DNA of 64,000 bases from Channa striata (Eukaryota; Chordata; Actinopteri; Anabantiformes; Channidae), in contig CM065189.1 in assembly GCA_033026295.1 (NCBI GenBank), forward strand, positions 9,119,203 through 9,183,202, given 5' to 3'. Shown one piece after another: positions 11,891 through 24,140 of the stretch (positions are counted from its first letter, which is position 1; every line of letters begins with the position of its first letter). The notes beneath the pieces are model-generated. The model ran no database searches, was not told the DNA's origin, and saw nothing but the letters and a program-made list of their open reading frames with translations. The position numbers were made by a program, and so were the translations under genes.

Positions 11891-13699
11891 TGTTTGTGAA
11901 TGTTGACTTGACTCTGTGTAGACAGACATAATGGGACCTTTGTTTCACATCTACCTAAAATGTTTGGTAGTGGTAGATTTCTTTCATTATTTTTTAACCT
12001 TCATCTTAATAATGAAGAATAACAAAAACAAGGGGGGAAAAACATGCATCTCATAACATGTTTCTTATTATTTGTTCTCACCAGTGTTTGTAAGATTATA
12101 TTAATAAGACTGTTAGCGTCAATATTCTGAAGCCAACATTTACACTTAATTCATAACGTCATAATAATTCAATCATGGTAATTTGTTTAGAAGTAAGGAC
12201 CGCAGCATTTGAAGTAGGTAGCACCAAGGAGAATGTCAGGAACACCTGTTTAATTTCATTTTAATAATAATTATTATTTAATAAGTGTTGCACCTCATTT
12301 CATTTTTATGCTGTAGCTACATGTTGTAAACGTGAAGTGACAAGTGATTTGCACCGTTCTGGATTTGCAGATTTAAGCAGATTCGAAAAGTCTAATTTAA
12401 TTCGAGTTCTGCAAGTCATTGAACCATGATAGATGGAGAACACCCACACCTAGATGCTTCACAATTTGTTTTTCACAGCACCTACCAGTAGTCCATTAAA
12501 GGTTTCTCACAGAAGCCTCTAGCATTAATGAACAAATTGAGGTTTATTCTTTTTACTTCCTCGCAATTCAGTATATTTGCTGTAGCCCATACTGTCCTTT
12601 GAGTTCAGATAAGAAATAAAAGTTACTTTATTTCCCACACCGCACACATACCCCACAGCTTGTACACAAACATACAAACATACAGAAATATTCACCCTCT
12701 CCAGCCTCCCACTCTCATCTCTGAAGATGAAATATATTGAGTTGGTGGAACAGACAGTCCCACTTGATAAGCGCCTCAGTCATGCAGAAAAACATCTTCC
12801 ACATTCTCATAATGTAGACAAAATGCCATTTACATGATCCATCGCCTCAAGATAATGTCTCCCTTTGAGGGTTTGGAGGTGTCTGTGTGTGTGTGTTTCT
12901 GTGCATGTCACACTTCGACAGCAAAGGGCTCCTGTCTTATTGTTTTGCCCTTTATGTTTGTCACACGTATGGGTGTAGAGTTTGTAGAGACACACATATA
13001 TATTTTTTAATGCTGTAATGATTAGTCAACGTTAATGACTGTGCCCCAGTTTTAAATACAATCGGAGGCATTTTTGTTGTTTCCTGTTTTATTCAAAATG
13101 CACCTCTGCAATGTTTGATGTATTATTTTATATCACAGCACTCTTTTCATTTCATGAACAATTTGTCTCTCACCCTGACATTGGCTTTTACAAGTTCAGA
13201 GCACGCCTGCTGTAACAGGACCTAACTTCTGTGACACCTGACAAATTGCTCATTTAAGACGAGTCCGTATGTTTGTACTTCTCCACATCGTAATGCTCAG
13301 CGGCTTCACCAAACTACCTAAAAGCAATGTCCTTCACTGGTGATAGAGGGTCTGCACTCCACTCTGCCGTGACTAAGAGGGTGACAGAAACTTTCACATA
13401 TGTCAGCGAACTAAATTTAGTACCATAAAAGAAGGTCTTCGGGGGTGACCTCTGCTCCATAACCAGGCAGGTGTGAGAACACCTCTCAGGCAGATCACAC
13501 ATGTTTGCCTGCACTGAGCCGCAGTGAGAAAATGGCTGACATTTGAATGCAGCTGCAGTGTTCAAGGAAGGACTAGAAATGTGAAGTTGAAAGAATGCGG
13601 TGTGGTTTGACAACACGCACGCAAAATCTATGTAATTATAGTACTTACGCTGATAGTTTTTTTTTTAATATGCATTGTTTTGTCTGAATCCCCCACCCT

Positions 13700-13780
13700 A
13701 TCTGTCTCTCAGTGTCTCTCTCTCTCTCTGGGTAGCTCCCTCTCTCTCTTCCTTTGTCTCTCTTTCCCTCTTCCTGTCAC
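13700..13780. repeat. CT-rich low-complexity tract
   Basis: Interrupted (CT)n and CTTCC words over about 80 bp. It explains the Arg/Glu-rich chance frame on the minus strand (13709-13942). Confidence 0.85.
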
Positions 13781-13784
13781 ATAA

Positions 13785-13950
13785 CAGCCCGAGAATGTAC
13801 AGTTTATGTAATAACTATTTTGAGAGGGCACATTGGGAACAAAAGAAATGACGATCATCAGATAGTGATTATCCTCACAGCTACTCATTCTCGGGATAAA
13901 GCTAATACATAATGCAAACCTCTCATCTACCCTGACCATCAATGGCCTCC
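13785..13950. promoter_or_regulatory. Candidate conserved non-coding element with inverted repeat
   Basis: A perfect 10-bp inverted repeat, CCCGAGAATG (13788-13797) and CATTCTCGGG (13885-13894), frames about 87 bp containing TTATGTAATAAC, ATGACGATCATCAGATAG and similar binding-site-like words. The complexity is high and no repeat family is recognised. Regulatory function is inferred only from texture; a small MITE is an alternative. Confidence 0.25.
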
Positions 13951-14923
13951 CTCATCCATTATAAGCCCAATATGTATTTCTCAACTAAAAGGTGATTGAA
14001 GGCGTGATGGCGCTGAGGCGCCTTGAAATAAATGCAACTTTGACCCACATCTCCAACCATCCCCCTAAATTAGAAATCCATACTTCATTTCTCGGGCAGG
14101 AACCCATGTTCCTGCGAGGCTGACTGCTGATGTGGGCAGCCCTGATAGGCACTCAGTCAGTGTTCAGACGGGCTCGTGCTCTATAGGCCACTGTGCTAAC
14201 TGGTGGAAAAGTTGGGATGATGGAGGGAGGAATGAGAAGAGGGGAAAGCTGACCTTTAGATAATCATCTCAGGGTTGTGGTTTTTTTTGTGGGAGAAGAA
14301 GAATTAAGTTTGACTTTCTTGTCTAAGGGGATGAGAGTTCAGATCAAAGTTCCCAAAGGTGAAGGTCCACCAGTTTAGTTTACTGTGTGTGTGACAAAAA
14401 GAGAGCATCCGTCTCTGCTTGTGTGCTGGATTTGGTAATTCAAGATTGATGAAGGTTGATTTGTCACTTCACATTTGAAATTGAGCGGTTTCAGGGGATC
14501 TTCTTCTATCTTTAGGGTTCTGCAAAATATGAAATATCTTTTTCTTTTTCAAGCCTCTGACCTCTGTCATACTGCGGCTTGTAAACCCAATTATTAGGTT
14601 CAGATGTGTTACTTTATACTGTAGTCCAATGGATCTCTTTTTTTTTGTGGGGTCCACACTGAACACAACATTCACAAAACACAACTCAAAATGTCATGGC
14701 ATTGCATCATTAGAGCAGCTCAACAGATCACAATATTAGACAGGCCACACAAAGCAACTTCACCAACTAAACCAATGTATTATAACGTCGTTTACCATTT
14801 TGTAATTACAGTTTAAAACATAATGCAATATTGTCACATTTTAGAAAATACACAGACTGTGACTGATTGTTACAGAAGATTGCTATATCAAGAAATAGAC
14901 TGGTACATAACCTTTGCAGTTTT

Positions 14924-15075
14924 TATGCCTCTGCACCAATGGCAGCTATGGCCATGATATTTCAAGAATGCCTTGAGGTATTTTCTTCAAATCTGGCACA
15001 ACTATCCACTTGGACTCACGGATGAACTGATTAGATTTTGGTAGACAAAGGTCAAGATCATTGTGACCTTAAGTT
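14924..15075 (+). repeat. Common teleost interspersed repeat fragment
   Basis: Ordered words GCCTCTGCACC, ATTTCAAGAATGCCTTGAGG, TTCTTCAAATCTGGCACAA, CCACTTGGACTCACGGATGA, ACTGATTAGATTTTGGTAG and GGTCAAGATCATTGTGACCT match a spiny-finned-fish repeat known to me from many loci (consensus ends GGTCAAAGGTCAAGGTCACTG...). The class is not settled in my knowledge. The copy is truncated at both sides. It may be related to the family at 58254-58499, which often occurs with it. Confidence 0.65.
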
Positions 15076-18000
15076 CAATCTTTCAAGGCAATATTTTAGG
15101 TAAATTTAGGGTTTCTGTGTGTAGGGTTTAACTGACAAACTGTGCATTATGCTGTTACATTTACTGGTTATTTGTATACAATTTTTCCTGTTCAGCTAAT
15201 ACAAAGGACAAAGGGAAGCTCTCTTTCTTGTTGTTTCTTGCTGTCTGAGGTGCAGCTTTAACAAGCCTGTCTGCATTATGTATATATTACTAAAAAGTTT
15301 CACCAGTTGCATTTTGATGGCAAAAGCAATCAGTGGCTAGAACGTGTTTTTTGAAGTGGAGTTTATCACTCTTATGTATAAACGTGATAGAAGTTTCTCG
15401 TTATCCTAGAGATGATACTCGGTAGCTACTGGACAAGCTTTAGGTTTTTGAAAAAGATTTTCCCTCTCACTCAGAAGTCTTGCAGTGATTTTTGCCTGAC
15501 GGGTTGGAAGTCCTAGGTATTTGCCACCCGTGTAGTCACCAAGGATTGCCTATTCGCTATTAAACGTCTTATATATTCCCCACTTTGGGATGTCAGGCAA
15601 AATATTGACATTGTTTGGCAGGTTTTCATCATTAACAATGTGTTAGGCTTTTTCTGTCCTGCCGGTGTTACCTGCTGCTGCAGAGTAGGTCTTCAGGTGG
15701 TTGGCAGAATTATGTCACATTATCCAGAGTGTAAACCATCTCAAACATTCGCATTTCCTCACTCTCATACTGCAAGGTTTTCTCTGATTAAACTACATAG
15801 CTGTTAAATAGTATGTGTATCGGTTACAAAGCTTCCAAACTATTAAAATGAAATAATTTATTCCTTTACTCGTTTTAATGGATAACGAGAACTTGAAATT
15901 ACTGACAATTTGAGGATATCCAGCTTTAATGTGTTACAACTTCATGACAGGGATGATGGGAGAGGGTGCTCTACTCAACATCCTACTTGATGCCACATAC
16001 AGGAACAAACAATACTCTGAGGATTCAAGGAGGAGGACAATCAAATTAAGGTTTGGAGTTGCAAACCACAAAACAGCCTCAGACACACTATGGGTAATGG
16101 TGATTTTCGCATATGCCCTTAGAAGTTTTTACTGTTTTCCAGCCACAAAGCATTGACATTTGTTGATGAATGTGATTTTAAGATTGGGCGTATTTTGTAG
16201 AGATTGTTTACAGCTTACGACAGATTTGAATGTTCTGGATCTGCCTTGGAACTGAATCCCTGACCTTCTTATTTCCACGATGACATTTACCTGCTTATCC
16301 ACACATAATGTACATATTAAATGAGGGTCAGGAGTTGGTGTTAGACTGTAGGCTGGTGGTGAACCATGTGTCATATGTCAGCTCACATGCCTTTTTCACT
16401 TCACTGGCTTGACCGGCATTTAATAAACTGGAACTTAATTAGGCACGTTGACTGAAATGCCTTGCGGCAGTGACCTAGGAGGCAATCTTTGGAGGGGGGG
16501 GGGATATGCTCTGACATATTCATATATTAGTTCACTGAACAGAAGAACTGAATAAAACTGTGCATAATATAAATCACAGTTGAGTTTGGTTTGATATATA
16601 GCACAGAGTCACAAATGATACTGAACATCTACACTGAACTGACCAGCCTCTTTACTCCTTGTTTACTTTGATGCTGACTAGGAGGATAATTGTATTGCAC
16701 TGAGCTGCAGATTGACTGGGGCTTCACTGCACCCTGGCTTACTCATTTGCAATCAGGAAACCTTTCTGGCACACAATGCAGCCTTTTTTTTTATTGGACT
16801 TAAGTAATCACATTTAAACAACAACAAAAAAAAAAAGAACTGAACTTGCTCAGCCTTTTACAGCCTTTTGCGACACAAACATTTTTATTTAATATTGTTT
16901 TTGTTTTTATGAATAATTCCTTCATGTTGCTGATTTTCAAAAGCTTTGCATAAAAACTATCAAGGACTAACCTTTCAGGGGATTAGAGAGAGAGCAGGTC
17001 GGGCCTCTTTTGGACTGGAGCAGACCGCGTGAGTCAGAAGGCCTGAGGAGCCACTATGAGCAGAAATACATCTAAAAAGCTTTAGAATTTGATTCACTTA
17101 GATGTCCTTACTAAAGTGTACTGACGCAACACACGAGCTCAACCTGCCACCACTTCCTTGAGTATGCAGAAAACAGAGAGACAGGTAGTGTTCCTTTTTT
17201 TAGATCTGAACCTTTTACTTTTTTTAAACATTGTTTTTCCCCAACTCATATTTGCCTTCTACTTCAGTGCCCTTGTATCTTTTAAACTTGGTTCATTTTG
17301 GCTCATTTCTGTCAAACGGCAATTACTATTATCTCATTATTGATGTGGAAGAAAAGAGAAATAATCACACTTTGCACCAAACCCATTTCAAGAATAATTC
17401 CTTCTCTTTCCAATATAATCTGTCTCTGTGCCCTAGACTTTGCAATAGAAGAAGAGGTCAGAGGAGCTGGCCTGCTGTTGAACACCCAATGGGATGCATT
17501 TGATTCTGTCAGGAACAATTTGGCACTGGTGCAGGGTGTGCCAGGAGCATGTCAGCATGATTTAGGTTTCCTCTGTTGGGGTACTGCCATCAGGGAGAGT
17601 CCCTCTCAACTGACCATGACTGGAACTGGCGAATGCACAGGGATTACTATCACGCTGCAATTGGACACCCACCCACACACACAGTCGCATGTACACATAC
17701 ATAAGATCAAACACCGCAAACATGCGCATGCATTTTACATATAAAAACAATGACAGAAACGCAAGCATAGTCTAATAAACACAGTATGCAGATATGCATG
17801 TTCCCTGAACACTCATGCATGTGCACACATGCAGGCACATGTACATGGACATACTGTCTCATTTGATCACCACGTTGGCCTGCGACCTCAGAGAAACATA
17901 CATGAGGAGAGGTGCCCTCACATTTCACAACATTACAGTGAATGCTCTGGCCTGTAGAGAAGCTGCACATTCACATAGAAGTTTCAGCACATCACAATAT

Positions 18001-18140
18001 TTGTGTGTGAGAGAAAGGTATTATATTTGTATGAACATATGTGATTTAATATAGGTTATGTCTGACTGCCTGGTGGTGAAAGGATTTGAACTCTTGATGA
18101 TTACTATGCACAATACAGTGATGCAGACAGAAACATGCAT

Positions 18141-18141
<1 letters not shown>

Positions 18142-18193
<52 letters not shown>
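18142..18193. repeat. (CA)n microsatellite
   Basis: About 26 uninterrupted CA units, the longest pure dinucleotide run in the window. Preceded by GCATGCATG-like words. Confidence 0.97.
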
Positions 18194-18194
<1 letters not shown>

Positions 18195-18399
18195 CTCTGT
18201 CTACTGTTTCCATTTTGCTGTCACTGTGGTGATTCCCTTGTGCTCTTCTCAGGTGTTCACCTTTAACCCATTGTAAGCTCCCAGATCCATCAGCTTTCAA
18301 ACAGTACAATACAGCAGACTCTCCATTATCACTTCCTAATCAACCCATTTCGAGTTCATATGGATACACGGGTTTTTGTGTGTGAAAGAGAGTCTACCT

Positions 18400-18560
18400 T
18401 GAGGTTGGGAATCGGGGCAAGCATTATTTCATGAATTTCATTAGTGAGGTGAAAATAATTTCCTTGCCAGCTAGTATTGTAATTCAGCTATTGTTAATCC
18501 AAATTTAATATGTTGACAATGATTACAGGGATGGTGTAAGAGCGGCGGGGTGGCGGTGGT
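18400..18560. promoter_or_regulatory. Candidate conserved non-coding element
   Basis: High-complexity AT-rich stretch with several homeodomain-like cores (ATTTCATTAG, TGTAATTCAG, TGTTAATCC) and GAAAATAATTTCC. No repeat family matches. The call rests on texture alone; cross-species alignment would decide it. Confidence 0.2.
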
Positions 18561-19338
18561 GGGCCTGGAGCATTTCTGCTGTGAGTCAAAGTATCTCCCC
18601 CTCTCCTCCGATTGTCTCTCATTTCATTCCTCAGTCTTTCTGTGTTCGTTTTTGTTGTTTTCCCATTCTTGCACCATGATATCTCTCCATTTTCAATGTG
18701 TCACACATTGAACACAAGCCATTTTTCATTTTCCGCTGCTTTGTAAACAGTGATCATAGTGAATAGTTCAATATTGTTGATATTCTTGCTTTGAAGAAAG
18801 GAACCAGAGTGTAAATTCATGCATATGAGATCACTGTTTGATGTCGCAATTGTTTTTTTTTTTTTTTGATGATTGTGGATCACAGATATGGAGGCTGATT
18901 CAGTTGACACGTTGTTCCAACTTGCACATATATAATAATTATTAAAATGAAGGAAGACGTATAATTTAATTTATCAGGTGCAGTAGTTTGAACAGCGGTT
19001 CATTCATCCATTCTGACTTGATAAGAGCAGTAATTTATTGGGAGATGTGTAAATGTGGTATTTGAAGGCACAATCTTGGCTTTTAAAATGTAGGAAAAAG
19101 AGCAAATCTCCTATGAAGACAATTTGTGGGAGAGTCTCTTTCCAAGTGGAATTTTCAAACTTCTCTCAAAACTCTGGTCATCTGAGGTAGCAGTCACGTT
19201 TTATTTTTCCCCTCACAGGCAGGTGGATGCTCACAGTGTGCATTTTCTCTGCAGAAGGGGACATTGGAAAACCTTCTCTGTGAAGGCTTGCAGGGGCAAG
19301 TTCAACCTCAAACACACAGTGATAGAGCTGCAAGACAG

Positions 19339-19340
<2 letters not shown>

Positions 19341-19374
<34 letters not shown>

Positions 19375-19385
19375 AAAAAAAAAAA
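19341..19385. repeat. (CA)n followed by poly-A
   Basis: Fifteen CA units run directly into about 16 A residues. The compound tract could be the 3' tail of an unrecognised retroposon on the plus strand, but no body was identified upstream. Confidence 0.95.
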
Positions 19386-19569
19386 CTGTACATACACTTT
19401 CATGAATTCAACCTTTTTCCATCAATATTCTGTAGATTCGGGTGTTTGCCTGCACTGAGTTTGTACTAGTGCTGTTATATCTATAGTGCAAAATGAGCGA
19501 GAGCGAACACACATTTCAGCGACTTTGCATTGATATCCCACACAAACTCTCAGGTCGGCCAGAAAGACT

Positions 19570-19775
19570 TCTAAATATAATGCACTTCAGCACTCTGCCA
19601 CCCACTATGACCTCCATACTAAACACATAGTAGAATTATCACCTTTCTGACAAACTGAACTTAAGAAGAAATCATAACCTCATAAAGGTGGAATTCACGG
19701 CAGGGCTGCTGTGTTGGATTGCATTAGATCATAGAGGAGAACCTAATGAAGTGACCAGCGAGTTTATGTCCCTAC
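19570..19775 (+). repeat. Dispersed teleost repeat, copy 2 (partner at 2440-2766)
   Basis: Collinear with about 2605-2760. It carries CCACTATGACCTCCAT, TAATGAAGTGACCAGCGAG and a gained segment of about 23 bp around 19655-19680 relative to copy 1. The 5' third seen in copy 1 (GGTGGCCAAAATATT) is missing, so this copy is truncated or diverged there. Confidence 0.7.
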
Positions 19776-20534
19776 ACTCTACATTCAGTCTCGAGCTCTG
19801 CCTCATCCTGCTTCAGTAGAAAGGCATTCAGGGAGGATACAAAACATAGGTCAGTTGCATATTACCCATATATATTACCCCAATTATTCATTTTTACACA
19901 GTTGTGCAGCCATCTCTCAGCCACAATTGGAATTTTGTTAACGTTCGTATAAAGTTTTTCACCAAATCAGACTTTTGATTTTCCTTGACTTTGGTTTAGG
20001 AGCTTCTACCTGTACAATAAATTACATCAGTGATCCGCCTTTGCCTGAACGTTGTGTTCCTAATAATTAGCAATTGTTACTGCGCTGCCTCCCGTAACAG
20101 AATCTGTATATTTACCCTGTCACTTTGTGCATCAAATGGCCATCCAGTTTTAAAAAAGTTAAGTCTTATGGTATCAGAAAAGCAGGCAAGACGATCGCAT
20201 TTCGTTTTTTAATCAATTTGTTTTCATTGTTGAATAGATTACTCGGCAAATAGCAACATCCTAATTCATCATATAAAAACTGTGTGAATATGAATGCCTT
20301 TTCTGTCTTTCTAAACACTGGCCTACAAACACTTGATAGTTCTCAATTCAATTCAATCAGAAGTGCAGCAAAAAATATGGCCTTGGGTGTAATTAGAAAA
20401 AAAAAAAAACATCTCTATGAATCAATCCAGCTTGGTGTCCAAAAATTATAATAAAAGTGACAGAGACATACAGCTTGTTGACAAATACCTGGGCGAGGTC
20501 GCACGCCAGGCATGTTAAGAACTGCTGTGTCTCT

Positions 20535-20559
20535 GTGTGTGTGTGTGTGTGTGTGTGTT
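20535..20559. repeat. (TG)n microsatellite
   Basis: About 12 TG units, uninterrupted, ending at GTTGCC. Confidence 0.95.
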
Positions 20560-21839
20560 GCCTTAAGTTACTGGTGTTCTACAGCCTGCAGAGCACATCC
20601 ATTGCTAATAAACAGCAATTCCTTATTTCCTACTCTATTAATCATCTGCCTGCAAGTTTAGGTTTTTATGTCACAATCTTTTAAAAAAGGGATTAATCCG
20701 CTTTTACACTCTCATCACAGCAAGACACTCTACCTTATTAAGTCTCCATAGGGACCCAAACTATTCAAGCAGGTTTAAATTAGTGCTTTCTTTCTCTCTT
20801 TGATTTACATCTAGTGATTAAATGAGTGGAGAGCGAGAGGGGAAAAATAGCTTGCATCAGCAGCTAAGAAGATCTTCAAATGCAGAATTGTTATTTCACC
20901 AAAGACTAAATCATTCCGATAGTCCTCTGTGTCCGTCAGGCTACTTCTACAAAGTCAAATTACGTCCACTACCTTCGGTAATCACACAAGAAAGTAAGAT
21001 AAAAGTAGTAACCCTAACAGTTTAGCTAGTTAAACTATTCCATTTTACCAGTTGATTTTAGAATTCCAAGTGATGTTAATGGACAATCCATTGTTAGGAA
21101 ACCCGAACATGTGGTCGCCTCTACAAGCACATTACATTGTCAGACTAAATAAATGGACTTTTGTAGACAACACAAATGAGTCACTAATGGGGGGACAGAA
21201 TCAAACTGTGGGGACAAAAAGACATGCCAAGTCGGTGGACTCACAAAAAGGAACAGGAAGCAGCAGGGGCAGAGTCTTGACTCATTTAAAGGACCAAAAG
21301 TTCAGTTCAAATAAAGATTTTATCCTAAACATCCCACAGTATATTTTTTAATATCATATTCCGATAAGTTCCGTCTCCTTAAAACGACATCTCTGAACAA
21401 CTGAACTGCAACAAATATATATATAGTGTGCCAACCTGACATGAGCTGCAGTAATGGAAAGTATAGTTTATACGGAATGAAATAAACTACTTCAATCTGA
21501 ACTAGTTCATGTTCTTGTCTCCGACATCAAACGCTAGTAAACGTTCTGTGATGCCCTTGGTTTTTTTGGATTCTGTGGTTGACCAGCGGTCCCTGAACAC
21601 CTCACAAACACTCACAAACCGTAGTAAAACAGGGTCCGATTATGGAGAGCTGAGTGAAGGAAGCCTTTGCTGCTCATGTTCACTCTGCATGTGAACAAGG
21701 CTCCTGTCCACCTTTTACCAATGTAAAACGTTCAATTCACCATTCCCTGAAAACATTAGTACATTCAACACACAGTAGTCCTCATTCACAAGACTTTTTT
21801 CTAAAATGGGTTCTTCAGAAAACTCTGTGTCTTTCATGA

Positions 21840-21980
21840 ATTGCTCCTAAACTGCGCCTGTCCTCTTCAGCACAGAACAAAGAGGCTCGTCTCTTGGAGG
21901 ACAGGCTTACTAAGAGTTATCTGAGCCGAGTGAATCTGCTGTCCGGTGCCAGGAAGCACATCCTCTTGTGGTGGTGGTAG
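21840..21980 (+). other. Exon-like open segment, unproven
   Basis: One frame is open from after a TGA (21837-21839) to a TAG at 21978-21980. It reads, after a splice-acceptor-like TCCTCTTCAG (ending 21870), AQNKEARLLEDRLTKSYLSR (21870-21929), then VNLLSGARKH. The residue mix is more protein-like than most frames here. Against it: only about 46 codons, no domain I can name, a stop before the best donor-like site (GGCAGG|GTAAAT at about 22028-22029), and no neighbouring exon. A decayed exon or chance are both possible. Confidence 0.15.
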
Positions 21981-22185
21981 TGGATGAGGGAGAAGTGGTG
22001 CATCATGTTTCATGGTGATGTTGGGCAGGGTAAATTGAAGTTCTAGTGGATTGTTCATTAATTCAAAAAAAGACTAGAATCGTTCGATAATAAAAAAAGA
22101 TTAAGAAATATATTAATAATAAAAGTATATGATTGCTATGCTAATACTATATTATGTTGAAGAAAATGCAACAAATCCCTTATGT

Positions 22186-22215
22186 TTAAACACATAAGTG
22201 CAGTTATGTGTTTAA
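22186..22215. repeat. Perfect 12-bp stem, 6-nt loop hairpin
   Basis: TTAAACACATAA (22186-22197), loop GTGCAG, TTATGTGTTTAA (22204-22215). The stem is perfect but AT-rich and too short for a typical microRNA precursor. It may be a cruciform-prone site or the core of a degraded inverted repeat. Confidence 0.85.
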
Positions 22216-23689
22216 CTGTGGTCGTTAGTGTGCATGGATTCCTTTTTTTAGCTAAGAAGAAATCCCAACTATGTAAACAAACGTGAATGTCAGAAACATA
22301 TTAAAAAGAAGAATTTCTTTTTTAAAATTATTTGTTGTATGAGGCTGCGTGCTCTTTCACTGCGTTCATGCACAATGCTGGTCGTAAACTCAGTATGTTA
22401 TTTTTCAAACATGTTTGCAATCATTTTTTTTCTCCAAAACTGCGGAAAAACTATCAGCATTTTTATTTTTAAATTTAAAGGTAAAAAGTTAACATGTACA
22501 GTTTTTTTCCTACTTTAAACAAAACCATAGCAACATGCTTTTGTCGCCTCAACCAAAACATAGGACTTAGTTGGAGTCCACCTTAGGTCTAGGCTTCAGT
22601 TACCGGGTGGGAGTTACCAGGTGACTGGTGGGTGACATCTTCATGCTGATCTGTTGTTAGGTTTAAGCATCAGATGCACATGCATTAGGGTTATAGAAAG
22701 ATGGTGAATTTATTAAATGTTGATACTATTGTGATGGTGATGTTTTTACTGTTGATATTTCGTCATTTTAGTCACTGCAGACTTCTCTAAAACAGGCCCA
22801 TCCCACCTGGCCAAATACTTAACATTTAAAGTGGAAGTGTGTTATATATTTCCAATATTTTAATACTGGAAAAATGCCTCATAACTTTAAGAGTGTGTGG
22901 ATGGACTTGAAATGGCCTGTTCACACCCAATTCCCACACAACCTGAAGGCCTGAGCAGTTTTGCAAAGAAGAATGATAGTAATAATCTTGCTGTGTCCAG
23001 ATGTGCATGTCTTATTGAGACCTGTCTGCACTGACTTTCTGCTCGGTTTGCAGCCAGAGGTGCAGCTTACATATTTTTAATTAATTGACATTACTTTGTA
23101 GAAACCGGTTTTCACTTTGACAATAATGAGATTTTTTTGTGTCACAGTTATATTTATATTGACTATTAGCAATATATAATATAATCAATAAAGGGACGAA
23201 TACTTGGCTCATCTCTCACAAATGCCCACATCTTAAAGGACGCCTTCACTCATTTTGAACTTGCTTCATTTGGTTCTAGTCTGGGTAGTACATGCAAATA
23301 ATTGCCATTAAACTGCCCTCTGACTCCCCTATTTAAATATATAAAATATCTCTCTACTTCTGGCTGAAAACCTCCTCCCGAGGACGTCACTTCGGTTCAG
23401 ATTACATCAATTTGATTCGATTCGATTTCTGTGTTCAACAATTGAGCTGATGACAAATAATTCTACAGATAAAGTTTTTTTTCAGTTTTTTTAATTTTTT
23501 ATGCAAGGTTTCTTTAGTTGCATAAAAACAGACAATACAATACAATGGTAATTTTACAGAGAGAAAATTACAAGAAAGATACATTTTAATTTAATATTCC
23601 AATCAGTTAATTCCTGTTTCCTGATTCCTGTTGCTTTAATTGAATGTGTATTGTTAAACGAAGAAATACACCATCAATCTTTTTCCTTC

Positions 23690-23790
23690 ATTCTGCTCAG
23701 TGTAGCTCCACCTGACTCATTTGCATAACAGGAACTGATTAGCACATGGCTAATTTGCATAAAGAGGAACGTGCACGTTGCTTATTTAAA
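23690..23790. promoter_or_regulatory. Candidate enhancer with two POU octamers
   Basis: Two exact ATTTGCAT octamers occur in the same orientation at 23719-23726 and 23753-23760, 34 bp apart, about three helical turns. Between and around them are CTGATTAG, AGGAAC and CACGTTGC words. POU-family proteins bind ATTTGCAT (established); use as an enhancer here is inference. Single octamers also occur elsewhere in the window, so the pair, not the site, is the signal. Confidence 0.25.
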
Positions 23791-23915
23791 TTTTTGCTGG
23801 CACAAGCTATTAGATGCTCTTTTTTTGTTTAAACTGGACATAGATACATATGAGGTGATGACATAATCCCAACGGTCCTAGGGCTGGAGTTTTGGCCAGA
23901 CAGGGGCTGTGTTTT

Positions 23916-23916
<1 letters not shown>

Positions 23917-23947
<31 letters not shown>
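23917..23947. repeat. (GT)n microsatellite
   Basis: About 15 GT units, followed by GAGTGAG. Confidence 0.95.
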
Positions 23948-23949
<2 letters not shown>

Positions 23950-24140
23950 TGAGCTTATTTAATTTTAATTACAGCCCCCAAACCCCTTATTCACTTATTC
24001 AAATGGCTCAGCCTCTGCTTTTTATTCCTGGTGCTAGCTTATATCTTTAATGCAACCTCTTCAACAGCTTCTTTTGTTCCGTTGGGTTTTTGTCTCCACG
24101 GTTTGATTCTGTCTCTCTTTTCGTCGCTCACCTGTGCTTT

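Larger units (their letters stand above)
11891..14923. other. Non-genic sequence with possible regulatory blocks
   Basis: No recognised gene. The longest frame is 100 codons on the minus strand (13314-13616), with no recognisable domain. A CT-rich tract occupies about 13700-13780, followed by the inverted-repeat block at 13785-13950 listed separately. Bases 13960-14170 contain the small palindrome-like GGCGCTGAGGCGCC and have a conserved-element texture. Confidence 0.5.
15076..19569. other. Non-genic sequence
   Basis: The longest frame is 148 codons (17298-17744, plus). It ends in a CA-rich, His/Thr-rich segment and has no recognised domain, so it is treated as chance. A 12-13-bp inverted repeat (TTTTTGCCTGAC near 15489-15500, GTCAGGCAAAAT at 15592-15603) encloses about 91 bp. 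A G run lies at 16494-16503. Bases 17400-17640 and 18400-18560 have conserved-element texture. Confidence 0.5.
19776..24140. other. Non-genic sequence
   Basis: No recognised gene over 4.4 kb. It contains (TG)n at 20535-20559, poly-A at 20397-20409, a perfect 12-bp-stem hairpin at 22186-22215, an open stretch with exon-like residues at 21840-21980, a paired octamer block at 23690-23790, and (GT)n at 23917-23947. Confidence 0.5.

Noticed and set aside
17298..17744. 148-codon plus-strand frame
   Set aside because: No domain recognised and the C-terminus is a His/Thr-rich translation of a CA-rich stretch; no splice context noted.
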